NCBI GenBank assembly: GCA_942486035.1
Contig: CALNXK010000043.1
Location: 1,787,001-1,851,000 of the forward strand
DNA from: Porites lobata
Taxonomy: Eukaryota > Cnidaria > Anthozoa > Scleractinia > Poritidae
Direction: 5' to 3'
Length of the DNA stretch: 64,000 nucleotides
A model generated the notes under the pieces. That model ran no database searches. It saw only the letters and a list, made by a program, of their open reading frames with translations, and was not told where the DNA came from. Both the position numbers and the translations under genes were made by a program. Shown one piece after another: positions 36,669 to 46,886 of this stretch. Position 1 is the stretch's first letter. Each line of letters starts with the position of its first letter.

Positions 36669-37152
36669 CTTTACAGGGTTCGCACAGTCTTGAAAAGTCC
36701 TTGAATTTTAGGGGAAGTCCTTGAAAAGTCCTTGAATTCCATTTTTCCTTGAAAAGTCCTTAAATTTCTGTGCAAGTCCTTGAAAAGAGTTGAATTTTCT
36801 TCAACTTTGAATGTAGTAGCCTCGAAAGAATTTTTTGATGCTTTTTGGTTGTCCAAGACAGAATATAAATCGTAGCTCAGTGAATGTAAAGGTCATTTAC
36901 ATAAAGTGCTCCATGTTTTATGCAATAATTAACTATCAGTTTAAGACAAGTGAACTGAAAAATGTAGAATAGTTGGTAAAGCAAACAGTTAAAGCCTTAA
37001 AGTCTTATTAGAATACTGGGAATATGCATTTTTGTACAATCTGTGAAATTATATTCCTAGTAGGTTGTCCTTGAAAATCTAATGTGGTCCTTGAAAAGTC
37101 CTTGAAAAGTCCTTGAAAAATGGTTGCAATTTTTTGTATGAACCCTGCTTTA
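36669..37152. mobile_element. hAT-like non-autonomous element with CCTTGAAAAGT subterminal repeats
   Basis: Element 36674-37147 starts CAGGGTTCGCACA and ends TGTATGAACCCTG, imperfect inverted repeats with the CAGGG start common in hAT elements. The 5-mer CTTTA directly flanks both ends (36669-36673 and 37148-37152). About ten copies of TCCTTGAAAAG(TCCTTGAA) lie in the two subterminal regions, all in the same orientation. Some hAT groups make 5-bp duplications. No transposase is seen. Confidence 0.7.
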
Positions 37153-38683
37153 AGTTCTAGTTGGTTTATCATCTCCATTTTTTTTTTCTTTATAATTAAG
37201 TTTTAATTTTAACTTGTTTTCACTATACAAAGAACCAATAGCTCCTCTCTGACATTACAGTGTATGATATAAACTTTACTTTAGCATATTTTTCATAAAC
37301 TCATTCCTAGCGTTTACTGTCTTTTCTTTGTTTAGCTTTCTTGAACACTGTCATCTTCTTCATTTGTGATAAACGGGGCACACTCCTACAACCAACACAA
37401 CAACAATCTCATACTCTCCAGAATATGTTAGATTTAATTCACCATCTTATGCTAATATCCAAAAAATTTATTGTTGTCCTTGGAGACACAAGAGCAGACA
37501 GGTGGTGTGTGTGTAGTTTGCAGGGGTTTATATTGTTATTATATAACTGTGTCAGCTGGTGGAAATGCATGTCTGAGAAGGGGGGGGATGAGATGTGAGA
37601 TGGTACTCCTTCAGTTGTTGTTAATGACGTTAAATTATGTTAAACTGCATTTAACACTCCAGCAAAAAATTCAAAACTTTTGTGTTGCCATTTTTTGCCA
37701 TAGTAAAATCTTCCTGCCTTACTGATAGACTTGATTACCAGTCACTCTTCAGGATATGTGCCCACCCCCCTGCCAAATACTGCTGGATGCTATAGTTGTG
37801 CAACAGCCAGAAAATTTGTCCCTTTTTGACTTTCAAGTGCTCAATTTTGTATTGAGTTGTCAAAAAGATGAAATCTTTGAGTTAAGGGTTGACTGAGTGC
37901 ATTATCATCCTGTGATACTGTAAATCTAAAAAAATAGTGTAGTGTTCTTGATAAATTTTGATGTCCCTATTTTAAGTGAGCACTGACCTGATTTAAGTCT
38001 TGTAGTGGGAATGAATACTGTTATCATGGAAAAAGTGATAATGGTGGGATTAGAAAATGTTAAATTTCATAGCAGTTAACTTCTTATGCTTAGTTTTATC
38101 AAGTTTGAAAAGCTCCTGATTGTCAGAATCTTGGTTGGTTGAAAAATCTTAAACTGAAAGAAAAATGACAAAGGGCAATACAGCTTTCTTGCAAATGTGT
38201 TCATACAGTTTCCAGTTACTCTCAACTTTAGGTATAAAGCTAACAAAACAGGGTCAATGAATGAGAAGCAGAGCATAACGAAAATTTCATAATTATGTAC
38301 ATTTGTCATTATAGTCAAAAGGTGGTTGTTGGTCGATTAAAGAAGGAATTAACAGGGTTTTAAACAAAATAGTAGCTTTTGTTCAGATGGAAACTATCAT
38401 GGGGTGTTAATAATCAAGTGACGTTGGCAAAGTCTGGGTATGATTATAATGTTTCTGCTGTGAAAGGGTGCTCAGTTATTGTCTGGGTATGTTGGTGAGT
38501 CTGTCTGTCACTCTTGCCAGTCATTTGCTCTACAGTCTCCTGTCAGTCATTCAGTCAGTCATAGCCTGTGGGCTCTGTTCTTGTTCTTTCTGTAAATGGG
38601 ACAAAATAGGTGAGGAAAAGGAGTTTAATTAAAACTGCAGAGTCTTTTGAGAAAACTTGATCCCTGATTCAGTTACAAGGAGG

Positions 38684-39000
38684 AGACAGCATGGCCAAGT
38701 GGTCACCATGTTGAACCCACAAACTGGCAGTCCTGCGTTTGAGTCCTGCTCCACCCACTGGGTTCCAAAATCCGATCCCCACCCATACTTGAAAATAGCC
38801 AACTGGTTACCTTCTGCCAGTTAGGGTAACCGTTTTTAATGTCGTTAGGTCTTATTTGTGTTATCTGTTTCAAAATATTTGAGTGGTGTGCCTGTAAACA
38901 GGCTAGGGTAGCCAGGTGCACTTCCAGTTTAACAAAACATTCACTATTTCACCTTGGTATATAAATGGGCAGTATGAACAATAGTAATGAAATAAAAAAA
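38684..39000 (+). repeat. tRNA-derived SINE
   Basis: The head has an A-box (TGGCCAAGTGG) and, about 45 bp later, a B-box (GCGTTTGAGTCC), as expected for an RNA polymerase III promoter of tRNA origin. A non-tRNA body follows, ending in AATGAAATAAAAAAAG at about 39000. The tail touches the last recognised transporter exon on the opposite strand. Confidence 0.65.
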
Positions 39001-39009
39001 GATAATTAC

Positions 39010-42000
39010 CCCAGGGGAGCTGATGCCACCTCTCTTTAATCGCCTCCAGCAAGCTGTTATTGTACCATAGTCAAACAGCAAGGCAGGGTCTATGCTGTGT
39101 GTTTCATGTTTTGCTGTAAAGAAAAACTAAATGGTTACTGTCTGGGAGAGTGTAGCTTGTGGAGGCAGACATATTTCTGGTCATCAGAGGTGACAGCAGG
39201 AAATACATCTGCTTTCCCTGATTGTAGGTGAGTTCAGTTTGGTGACAGATTGAAAGTTAGACAACCTGAGAAAACTTGACTCTTCATGATAACTTCTGAC
39301 TGAGCTGGTGAAACAATATTATTAAGTATAAGTAATACAGTGGAACCTCGATATAAAGAAGGGCTAAGGTGGTTCGTATATCAAGGTTCCACTGCGTAGC
39401 ACAAACCAACGTGATACTTCTGAGATACTCACTGAATATAAGACTGGCAAAATAACCAATGATATAAGTGATGAAAAATCCAAGAATTCCATACCAGAAG
39501 AACGAGATGGCATAAACAGAATGAGGCTCAACACTGAGGGTAAAATGGTAAATAAACAACTTGTTTACAAGGTCAATCTCTGTTACAGGTGTGTGCTTAT
39601 ATGGCATTACAGTATTTAATATGGTTGTGTTTCTATTACAGACAGTTTTGTTTTGTGTTTTGGAGCTTTGTTAAAGGTGTTACCTCTACGCTAAGTTTCT
39701 GAAAAGGACAGTAAAGATCACAGTGCTGGACAAACTATTAATAATGTGTTGCAAAAATCCCTTAATGGTAGTAAAAGAAAGATGAGTGATCAGCCCCTAA
39801 TGGGGCTTTTTCTCTTGCACAATTTTTCAGTGGATAATATTATTGCTCTTGCATGCTGCTGGCAATTAACCCTTTAACCCCTAAGATCAAGAACTGAATT
39901 CTCATTTGTTGCCCCTATTCATTTCCTACAGAAGTAGTGGGGAGAAGTTCATAAAATATCAAGGAAATTCATCTTGCGAGATCATGTCAGTAATTCTCAT
40001 GACCACTCTGTTTTACAAAGCATTGATATTACAAGGAGAAAATTGATGCTGATCACTCTTATAATGGGTTAAAAGATAAAATTTATTTAATCATTCAAAA
40101 CCAAAAAGAACCATCTTTTAACTTTAGTTAAAATTAATGCACAAGGAAACATACGATCTTGCAGGGTTTAGTGATGACATATTGAAGTTTGTTACATTGC
40201 TTGGGCAGCCTGTTATTGACATGGGTTGTGTTGGGTATCTAGGAGGATGCACTAGCGCTCCTATACTGATCCATGTGACAGTCCAAAAGCCAATAACAAC
40301 TCCAATCCACACACCCTTAGAATTAGCACGGGTTGTTAACATTCCAAGAGAAAATAGAGCCAACATTGGGCCACCTGTAGTACCAAACATGGTAGCACTC
40401 ATCTGCAAACAATAAAAAGAAAAACCGAGATGAATAATTATGTTATCAAGTTCCAGCAAATCAACAGGCATCCAAACCTCTTAGAAAAAAAATTTTAGCT
40501 GGTGGAACTAGAAACTAGCAGAACTCTATAAAGGAGGGTAAGTTATATCACAAGCCTGGGAGATTGAATGAGCAAGTTTTACAACAGATAATGTCCATAG
40601 TTATCTCTAATTACAAAACTTCTCTTTAGAAGGGTGGGGTACACTTTTGACTCTTCGACTGACCTTAGTGACCTTCCAAATTTATGCACATTTCTTACAT
40701 CAGGATATCTGATAAGTATTGTTTATTAACAATGGACAATGTTTTGGAGACAATACTTAAATACATCTTAGCTTAAGGTGGATATGTCACCCTAACTTTT
40801 GATATCCTACTCCCAAACACAGTTCAAGTCTACAAGCTATTATGAGGTTAACATTCATTTTTTGCCAATTTAACTAAAGTTTATTTCAATAATTTTTATG
40901 TCTATTGACTGACATTTTTTTTGCAGGCCTGCAAAATTATTTACACCTGCTGCTATGCAATTTTAGAGCTTACCTGTAAAATCATTCCAAATTTTGAGAC
41001 CAGAAAAGCCAAGCCAAGAGAAACAAATCCATAAACACACACTGAAAATATATTTGTACATTAAAAGAAATGACTGTAAAAAGGGCTAGGGGAACTGAGA
41101 TGAAATGTTTATTAAATCAGTGATTAAAAAAGTCTTGGAGAAAGAAAGTGGAGATTTGTGCAGCAAAAGAGTAATGCCTGTTCTGTAGGTCACGAAAAAC
41201 TTATCTTGTTCCTAAAACCAATAAGCTGCACACCCAAAGATGCCTTTTTGGACATTTGTATTCTAGCATGTGGATGGTGTTATCAGCCACTCTAGCTAAT
41301 TCAATCATTTGTCAATTCAGTGAAATTGAAATGATAGTTTTAACTTTTAAGTTTAAGATGAAATCCTATGGTGTGACCAGTGAAATGAAACATTCTCTGC
41401 AATTATGTCACTTGGTCTTAAGTTTTGGCCATTGATCCCAGTGGCATGAAACAGATAAATTATCACAATATTGAAATATGCCTATTACATACCTAGTAAC
41501 TTGGATACTAATGTTTCTCTTTCAGTTGGAATATGTCGCACCACCAAAGGAGCAAAGTCTTCCACTGTGACTGCTGCCAGGGCATTAAGTCCTGATGCCA
41601 CAGTACTGAGTAAATGAAAAAGGACACAAAAATGAATGAAAAATATCAAGGCCAGGGCATTTATAATGCCAATGAGAGATGAGAAAATTATCTGTGCTAA
41701 CAACAAACTTATAGATCACCTCAAGGTACCACAAAACAAGCAGGCTACAAACACTCCAGGAATACCATGAAATTTGCCAAGTACTTCTATCACAAAGTAT
41801 GGTAAGATCTAAAGCGAAAACAGTCATGTGATACCTGTAAGTACTAATGACATAACACCTTGGGCCCAGTTGCTCGAAGCATGGTTAGCGTTAACCAGCG
41901 TTTAATACCTTGACAACGTAATGGTTTTGATACTGCTTAACCAATGGTTAAAGCTAACCATGCTTTGAGCAACTCAGCCCTGGTAAACAATTCTATACAA

Positions 42001-45000
42001 TCACATGACTGAGTCAAGCAAAATGCTTGTTAATTTATTATTGCTATTATAAATTATTTTCAAGAGTAATCATGACTAAACTGTACCTCATCATCTGTGT
42101 TTATTTCCTTTGTGGTTAGAGGGTCACATGAGGAATAAAATGCATAGATGACTAGGCCTGTTAAAACTGTCAGAGTTGTGCTGAAAATGTTAAGTGGTAT
42201 ATTCATCCACACAGCTCTAAAAAAAAATTAAAAAATTCCCTACTGTTAAGGACACACAAATTTTGACCATAACAACATTAACTGCAGGCTGTGTACACCT
42301 TGTTTTCGCCTATAAGTGCATCTTATGTATCTCTGACTGTTGCCTCCCTATACTAAAAAGAGAGAGAGAGAGAGGTCGAAGACAGCTGAAATACATCTGA
42401 ATTTACACACAGACTTCTTGTTCCTGTAAATTATTACAACAAAAATAATATTTATTATTTATATCGATTCATTCTATCAACAGGGAAATTTACCTTTGTG
42501 CAGATTTAAAAGATCTGGAAGTCAAAAATCTTTGGACAGCAGTCTGATTGGTTGCATAAACAGGAAGCATCTGAAATATACCACCAATCAAAAATGCCCA
42601 GAAAGTACTTCGGTGGGTTGGATCTAATGAGAAACTGCAAACACACACAATCTAGATTACATTTTCAACTTTCCCAGAGACAGGCACACGGAGCCTAAAA
42701 AAATAACATCACAGAATTTGTACATGTAATTTAATTGTGTTATCAAACTTACTCAACATCAAGTCTGTGTCCCTTGTAAGCTGTATCAAACACAGCACTT
42801 AGACTGCCAACCTTTACAGTTCCAACTATAATGATTGTTGTTAGACCAGCTAACATCACAACTCCTTGAAACACATCAGTCCAAATTACGGCTTTCATTC
42901 CACCCTGAAAAAATTAAAAACTATCATTTTCAAATGAAATAAATATAATCAAGTAAGATAAAAAGAGACATCAACACCTAGAGATTAAAACAAAGTTATC
43001 TTAAACTGAACTTTTTTTAAATACATTTTTGCAAATAATTCGGTCATCTGTGCTAACCTTGCATTTGTAAGTACACTGTGAACGTCTAAAGCTGAACATA
43101 TACAGTACAGCTATTTTGCTACAGCTATTTTTAATGCGTTTTTGAATTATTTACCACAGTGGTGTAGAAAGTGCAGACAAGTCCAGTTACGACTGTGGAT
43201 AACCATAATGGGAAGCCTGTCACTAAAGACAGAGAAATAATATTAATAAAAGTCACGAATTAACACTTTAAGCAGTAAATTACATTTAAACCGTGAAATC
43301 TCCTTAATATGGTTGTTACAGGTCAAAAGTATAAATAATTATTATTCGGGTTAAACTTTTTTTATCCTAGGTTTCCCTACTTCATAGAAAATTAGGGCTA
43401 GAAGACAAAGGATATTTAGAATCAACCACGGTTAAAAATTTTTTAAACTGAATTTAATTTTGACCAGTAACTTGGATACCAAAGAGAGACAGCAAAGTAA
43501 CTGCATTTTTGAGGTGTCTTTAATCACAGAGGTCAGAGGTGTATGAGTTATGGCATCTTTGCCACCAAAAGAACTGTCCATAGTAAAGGAGAGTCCATTA
43601 TAGGATGTTTGACTATGTTTGACTAACAGCTTCAGTTGTAAGGTTAAAATGTTGCTTTTTGTTCCTCCTGGTAAACTACAATAAATAAGTAACTTATTTC
43701 AAAGTGCTGTTTTGATAGGTTTGCAGCACAATTCAAGCCAGAGAACAAAAAAGTATATCATCTCTCAATGTCAATCAATCAATCAATCAATCAATCAATC
43801 CACCAATTAACCAATCAATATGCATTGAAGCTCAGCAACAGTTTATCTTCAATGCTTACCTGATTCCAATGTAAGAGAAGGGCCATACAATACGATAGCT
43901 GTGTATAACACCTGTTAATTCAACAAAATGATTTAGAATTTGTTCAAAGAAATATATTGTCAAAACTATTACTTCATGTCCAATTTATCATTCTTAGCAC
44001 ATCAGGTGTGATGGAAGAGAGACTACCTCTAAGTAAAAGAGAAAATCTGAATCTTTTAAGACATTCTTTTACTCTAAAATCAACAAATCCTCGCTATGCA
44101 TGTACTTACTGTTTGAATGACAAACACTACAGAGCCTAACATACGCACACTGAAGGAGAATCTTCTCTCTAAATACTGGAAAATTAACCAGACAAGTATT
44201 ATTAGAATTCAAAATGCTATATTATACTGGTAAGTTAGAGTACAAATTATAAATCTTTGTACAATAGTTAATTCATACAGAGATAAAAGTTTTTTCCACC
44301 TGTTCTAAAGGAAAGGAGTTCCTGTTTCATGTATTCTTTAATGCTTTGATGCCATAAATTATATAATTTAAATAACTAAATCACAGATTTCCCTTCCCTT
44401 TCATATACTACAACTTGTGAAATCCATACCTGAAAAAGGTACCACTTTTGGGTGGAGCCCACCCATTTAGACCACTGTAGTGATAACCCCCTCCACCCAC
44501 TCCCCTCTACCCCACCCCCCCTCCCCCAGCCCTGCCAGAAGTTAGAGTACACAACAAATATAACAAAAAAGTTCTTTTTTACTCCATAGTCCTTTCTGAG
44601 ACACCTCAATTCATTTAGATGACTACACAAATGTCATAAATAATAAGGTTAAGATCAGGGACCAATTTGTTCTTGTTTACCTAACGAAACCGTTCATTAT
44701 TTGTATAATCAAAATTATAAAATACATCATATCATAACCATTTCAAATTATTTAAAGCCTCTAAGGAGAACAATGAACTTAAATCGATTCAGGTGACAAC
44801 ACAAATGTCATAATTATTTAGGATAGATCATCAGATGAATGAAGAGGGTGCAATTTACGCTGTTTTAACTTGCAAACAGTACCATTTGTATACGTATATA
44901 CAATATATCAAAACCAATTTCAAATAAAAAGAAGCCTCACGGGACGAGAAAGAGAAACGTGCTTTAATATAGCGTTGGCTTACTGCATGGGCATCGATTA

Positions 45001-45673
45001 TCTGATTCGATTATGTAACATCCGTTGGTTTTATTTTACAGGTCATGTCCCACGAGCTTTCACGATTATTGATCCCTCAATACGCAGCGCTGTACTTTTT
45101 GTTAAAATACAAAAGTGGCACAAATAGTCTAATATGTGGGTAAGAAAGGTTCTGTGCCTTAGCTTTATATATGGTACAAAAGCAAAATACATATTTACTG
45201 ACCTTGACTGGTGAAATATGTGGCCACGACATGTAAACATATTTACTGTTTTATGCTGATACGACCGGCGGTTCACTCACCTCGTAACTGCTTGTCAATT
45301 GGAGATTGTAATAAACGGGTAAAAAAACCAGTGCCATGATGGGCACAGATATAAAGTTCGTAAAACATTGAAACCAGTACTGAAAACCATACGTGTACAC
45401 CTCAGCTGGATTTCCCAGAATAGCGATGGAGGACACGAAAGAAGCCAGAACAGATACCGCTACAGGAAGACTAGACATACTTCGTCCCGCCATAAGATAT
45501 TCGTTATTATTTTGTTGTGCTCCTCCGGATCTAGAATAGAAAATTCCAATACCCATAGAGGCTAACAAGGTTAACGAAAATACAATGAAATCTGTAACGG
45601 TAAAGTGTGCGTGAATCGCCATAATTTCTTTGTTCTTTTTTTTTGGCGATTTTCTCCAATCTTGAGCCTGCAT
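39010..45673 (-). CDS. SLC5-family Na+-coupled transporter (SMCT/SLC5A8-SLC5A12-like)
   Basis: Plasma-membrane sodium/solute symporter; the closest remembered relatives carry monocarboxylates or iodide. Thirteen exons with matching phases: 45673-45281, 44175-44110, 43911-43860, 43222-43155, 42904-42753, 42634-42494, 42216-42087, 41808-41720, 41605-41493, 41041-40974, 40402-40155, 39533-39433 and 39113-39010. These give ~558 residues from the second Met (codon at 45622), or 17 more from the first. SLC5 landmarks are SGGAQQNNNEYLMAGRSM, LGNPAEVYTYG, SYEYLERRF, GGMKAVIWTDVFQG, SGLNALAAVTVEDF and TTGGPMLALFSLGM, with many hydrophobic helices. The 3' end is uncertain: past 39010 the frame runs to a stop at 38944-38946 through a SINE tail, or exon 13 splices (GGG|GTAATT) to an exon I did not find. 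The substrate cannot be read from sequence. It is divergent from URAD. Confidence 0.87.
39335..39398. repeat. Small palindromic pogo/mariner-like MITE
   Basis: CAGTGGAACCTCGATATA on the left and TATATCAAGGTTCCACTG on the right form inverted arms around ~20 bp. CAGT(G)GAACCTCG termini are typical of pogo/Tigger-type elements. A TA precedes the left end; the right TA is not adjacent. It lies in the last transporter intron. Confidence 0.55.
39866..40072. mobile_element. TTAA-flanked MITE, CCCTTTAA family, older copy
   Basis: TTAA flanks at 39866-39869 and 40069-40072, with CCCTTTAAC... and ...AATGGG ends. The interior shares words with 63748-63960, such as TTTCCT/TCATAA, AATTCTCAT and GAAAATTGATG. 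The layout suggests piggyBac-type insertion. It lies in a transporter intron. Confidence 0.6.
41862..41980. mobile_element. Short foldback MITE (GGGCCCAGTTGCTCGAAGC family)
   Basis: It starts GGGCCCAGTTGCTCGAAGC and ends GCTTTGAGCAACTCAGCCC. The inner words GTTAGCGTTAACCA and TGGTTAAAGCTAAC are also inverted. The whole 119 bp can fold on itself. It is intronic in the transporter gene and non-coding. Confidence 0.65.
43768..43800. repeat. (TCAA)n microsatellite
   Basis: About eight direct TCAA units in a transporter intron. Confidence 0.85.
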
Positions 45674-45732
45674 GTCAGCGTGCTACATAGGATAGGCCGT
45701 CGTGTAAGCGTATTTGGTCGTATCAGTTAAAA
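45674..45732. promoter_or_regulatory. Compact bidirectional promoter between SLC5 transporter and URAD
   Basis: Only 59 bp separate the first Met codon of the minus-strand transporter from the URAD start codon; the gap is 110 bp if the transporter's second Met is used. Unless one gene has an upstream non-coding exon, both transcripts must start in or across this interval. No TATA box is seen. Confidence 0.55.
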
Positions 45733-46257
45733 ATGGCGTCCAAATTCAGCATTTCCGCTGTAAACGCACTAAACTATGACGATTTTTTGAAGAAGTTTGG
45801 CAATGTTGTCGAGAAGACTCCCTCATGCGCAGCCGGGGTATATTCTGCAAGGCCTTTTGCGTCCTTTGATAGCTTTGTCGGAGCCATACGTCAATTTATT
45901 GACGACCTTCCGGAGGATAGTAGAGCTGAAATTTTGCGAAGCCACCCCGACCTGGCGGATCGTTTGGAATCATTAACACCCGAATCTCAAAGAGAGCAGA
46001 CGCAAGCTGGAATTACTACACTTAGCCCCGAGGAAATAAAACAATTGAAGCAGTACAACAAGCTTTACAAGGAGAAGTTCGGGTTTCCATTTGTGATCTG
46101 CGCTCGACTGAACAACAAAGATGCAATTTTAGCAGGGATCAAAACTCGCTTGAACAATGATGGCGAACAAGAATTGAAATGTGGGATTGAAGAAGTGAAA
46201 AAGATAATGCTGCTAAGGATGAAAGATTTAGTAGAGTGCGAAGACTCTAAACTCTAA
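45733..46257 (+). CDS. URAD: 2-oxo-4-hydroxy-4-carboxy-5-ureidoimidazoline (OHCU) decarboxylase
   Basis: Third enzyme of urate oxidation after uricase and HIU hydrolase: it decarboxylates OHCU to S-allantoin, normally in peroxisomes. It is a single uninterrupted frame of 174 residues, close to the human length. Recognised motifs are LRSHPDLADR with the catalytic His (residue 71), LTPESQREQTQAGI with the conserved Ser and Glu, FGFPFVICAR with the substrate-binding Arg, and the closing EVKKIMLLRMKDL. The protein ends in SKL, a textbook type-1 peroxisomal targeting signal. Family members often have introns; this copy has none. It is divergently paired with an SLC5 transporter. No damage is seen. 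Confidence 0.95.
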   Translation: MASKFSISAVNALNYDDFLKKFGNVVEKTPSCAAGVYSARPFASFDSFVGAIRQFIDDLPEDSRAEILRSHPDLADRLESLTPESQREQTQAGITTLSPEEIKQLKQYNKLYKEKFGFPFVICARLNNKDAILAGIKTRLNNDGEQELKCGIEEVKKIMLLRMKDLVECEDSKL

Positions 46258-46479
46258 CGAGCTTTTATGGCTGCCACCTTTCTAAATAGAGGTGTTGTTC
46301 TTTATTGCACGGCCTTTGTAACTTGAAATTTTGAGGAGATAGGTACAAATAGGTGGAAGGAGTGGTCCATACGTGAACCAGAAAAACAACAACAACAACA
46401 ACAAAACAAACAAGAAAACGCTCCAAAAAAGATCAAAATCCTAGATATAGATATATATACAGATATATCAGGGTGCAAA

Positions 46480-46630
46480 GAAATGTATTTACATTCGGCG
46501 GAGCTAAACGTAGTGGCAGTGACAGAGAATGTAAATACTTTCCTATTGGTATGAACGCACGTGAGCCGTTATGGCGTTAATTGACTCTATTGTTATTAGG
46601 TATATAAGGTTTTGACAGTTGTAATGTATT
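46480..46630 (+). repeat. DIRS-like element repeat A1
   Basis: Left copy of the 151-bp split direct repeat; the partner is at 50313-50463. It contains a 12-bp inverted pair, GTATTTACATTC at 46485-46496 and GAATGTAAATAC at 46527-46538, a plausible recombinase-binding arrangement. A TATATAAGG promoter-like word near its end could drive the ORFs. Confidence 0.85.
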
Positions 46631-46670
46631 TCGAAAACGCTCTCATAGAATTTCTTTAAACTTTGCCATA

Positions 46671-46754
46671 ATGGAGGCAATTATGGCAGGTACATACTCC
46701 CTTAAGCGATTTCTTCAAAAAACTCCTGGTACAGAGAAACACAAGGATAAATGA
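46671..46754 (+). pseudogene. Gag-like stub of the DIRS-like element
   Basis: An ATG opens a 27-codon frame (MEAIMAGTYSLKRFL...) that ends at TGA. It occupies the place of a Gag gene, but only about 130 bp separate its stop from the RT frame. This suggests an internal deletion or early truncation. The Gag assignment rests on position and a vague resemblance only. Confidence 0.4.
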
Positions 46755-46886
46755 AAAACGTAATGGCGTCATTACGTTGCCATGGCGACTCCGATTGCAA
46801 TAAAACCCAGATCATAAGAAATTTTCATCTTTATGTAATACAGTTGTGGTAACCTTTTTTCGATATCTTTACTCATGCCGACGTAG

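Larger units (their letters stand above)
35462..39009. other. Intergenic, repeat-dominated region between POMP and SLC5 transporter
   Basis: POMP 3' UTR (a poly(A) signal AATAAA is at 35871-35876), then a run of repeats listed separately (36001-36278, 36669-37152, 38684-39000). Outside these I see no exon with a recognisable product. If the transporter has a further C-terminal exon, it must be here on the minus strand, but I could not identify it. Confidence 0.5.

Noticed and set aside
36674..37147. Regularly spaced CCTTGAAAAGT repeats, considered as a CRISPR-like array
   Set aside because: Spacers are absent or irregular, the repeat is 11 bp, and transposon ends bracket it in a eukaryotic genome.
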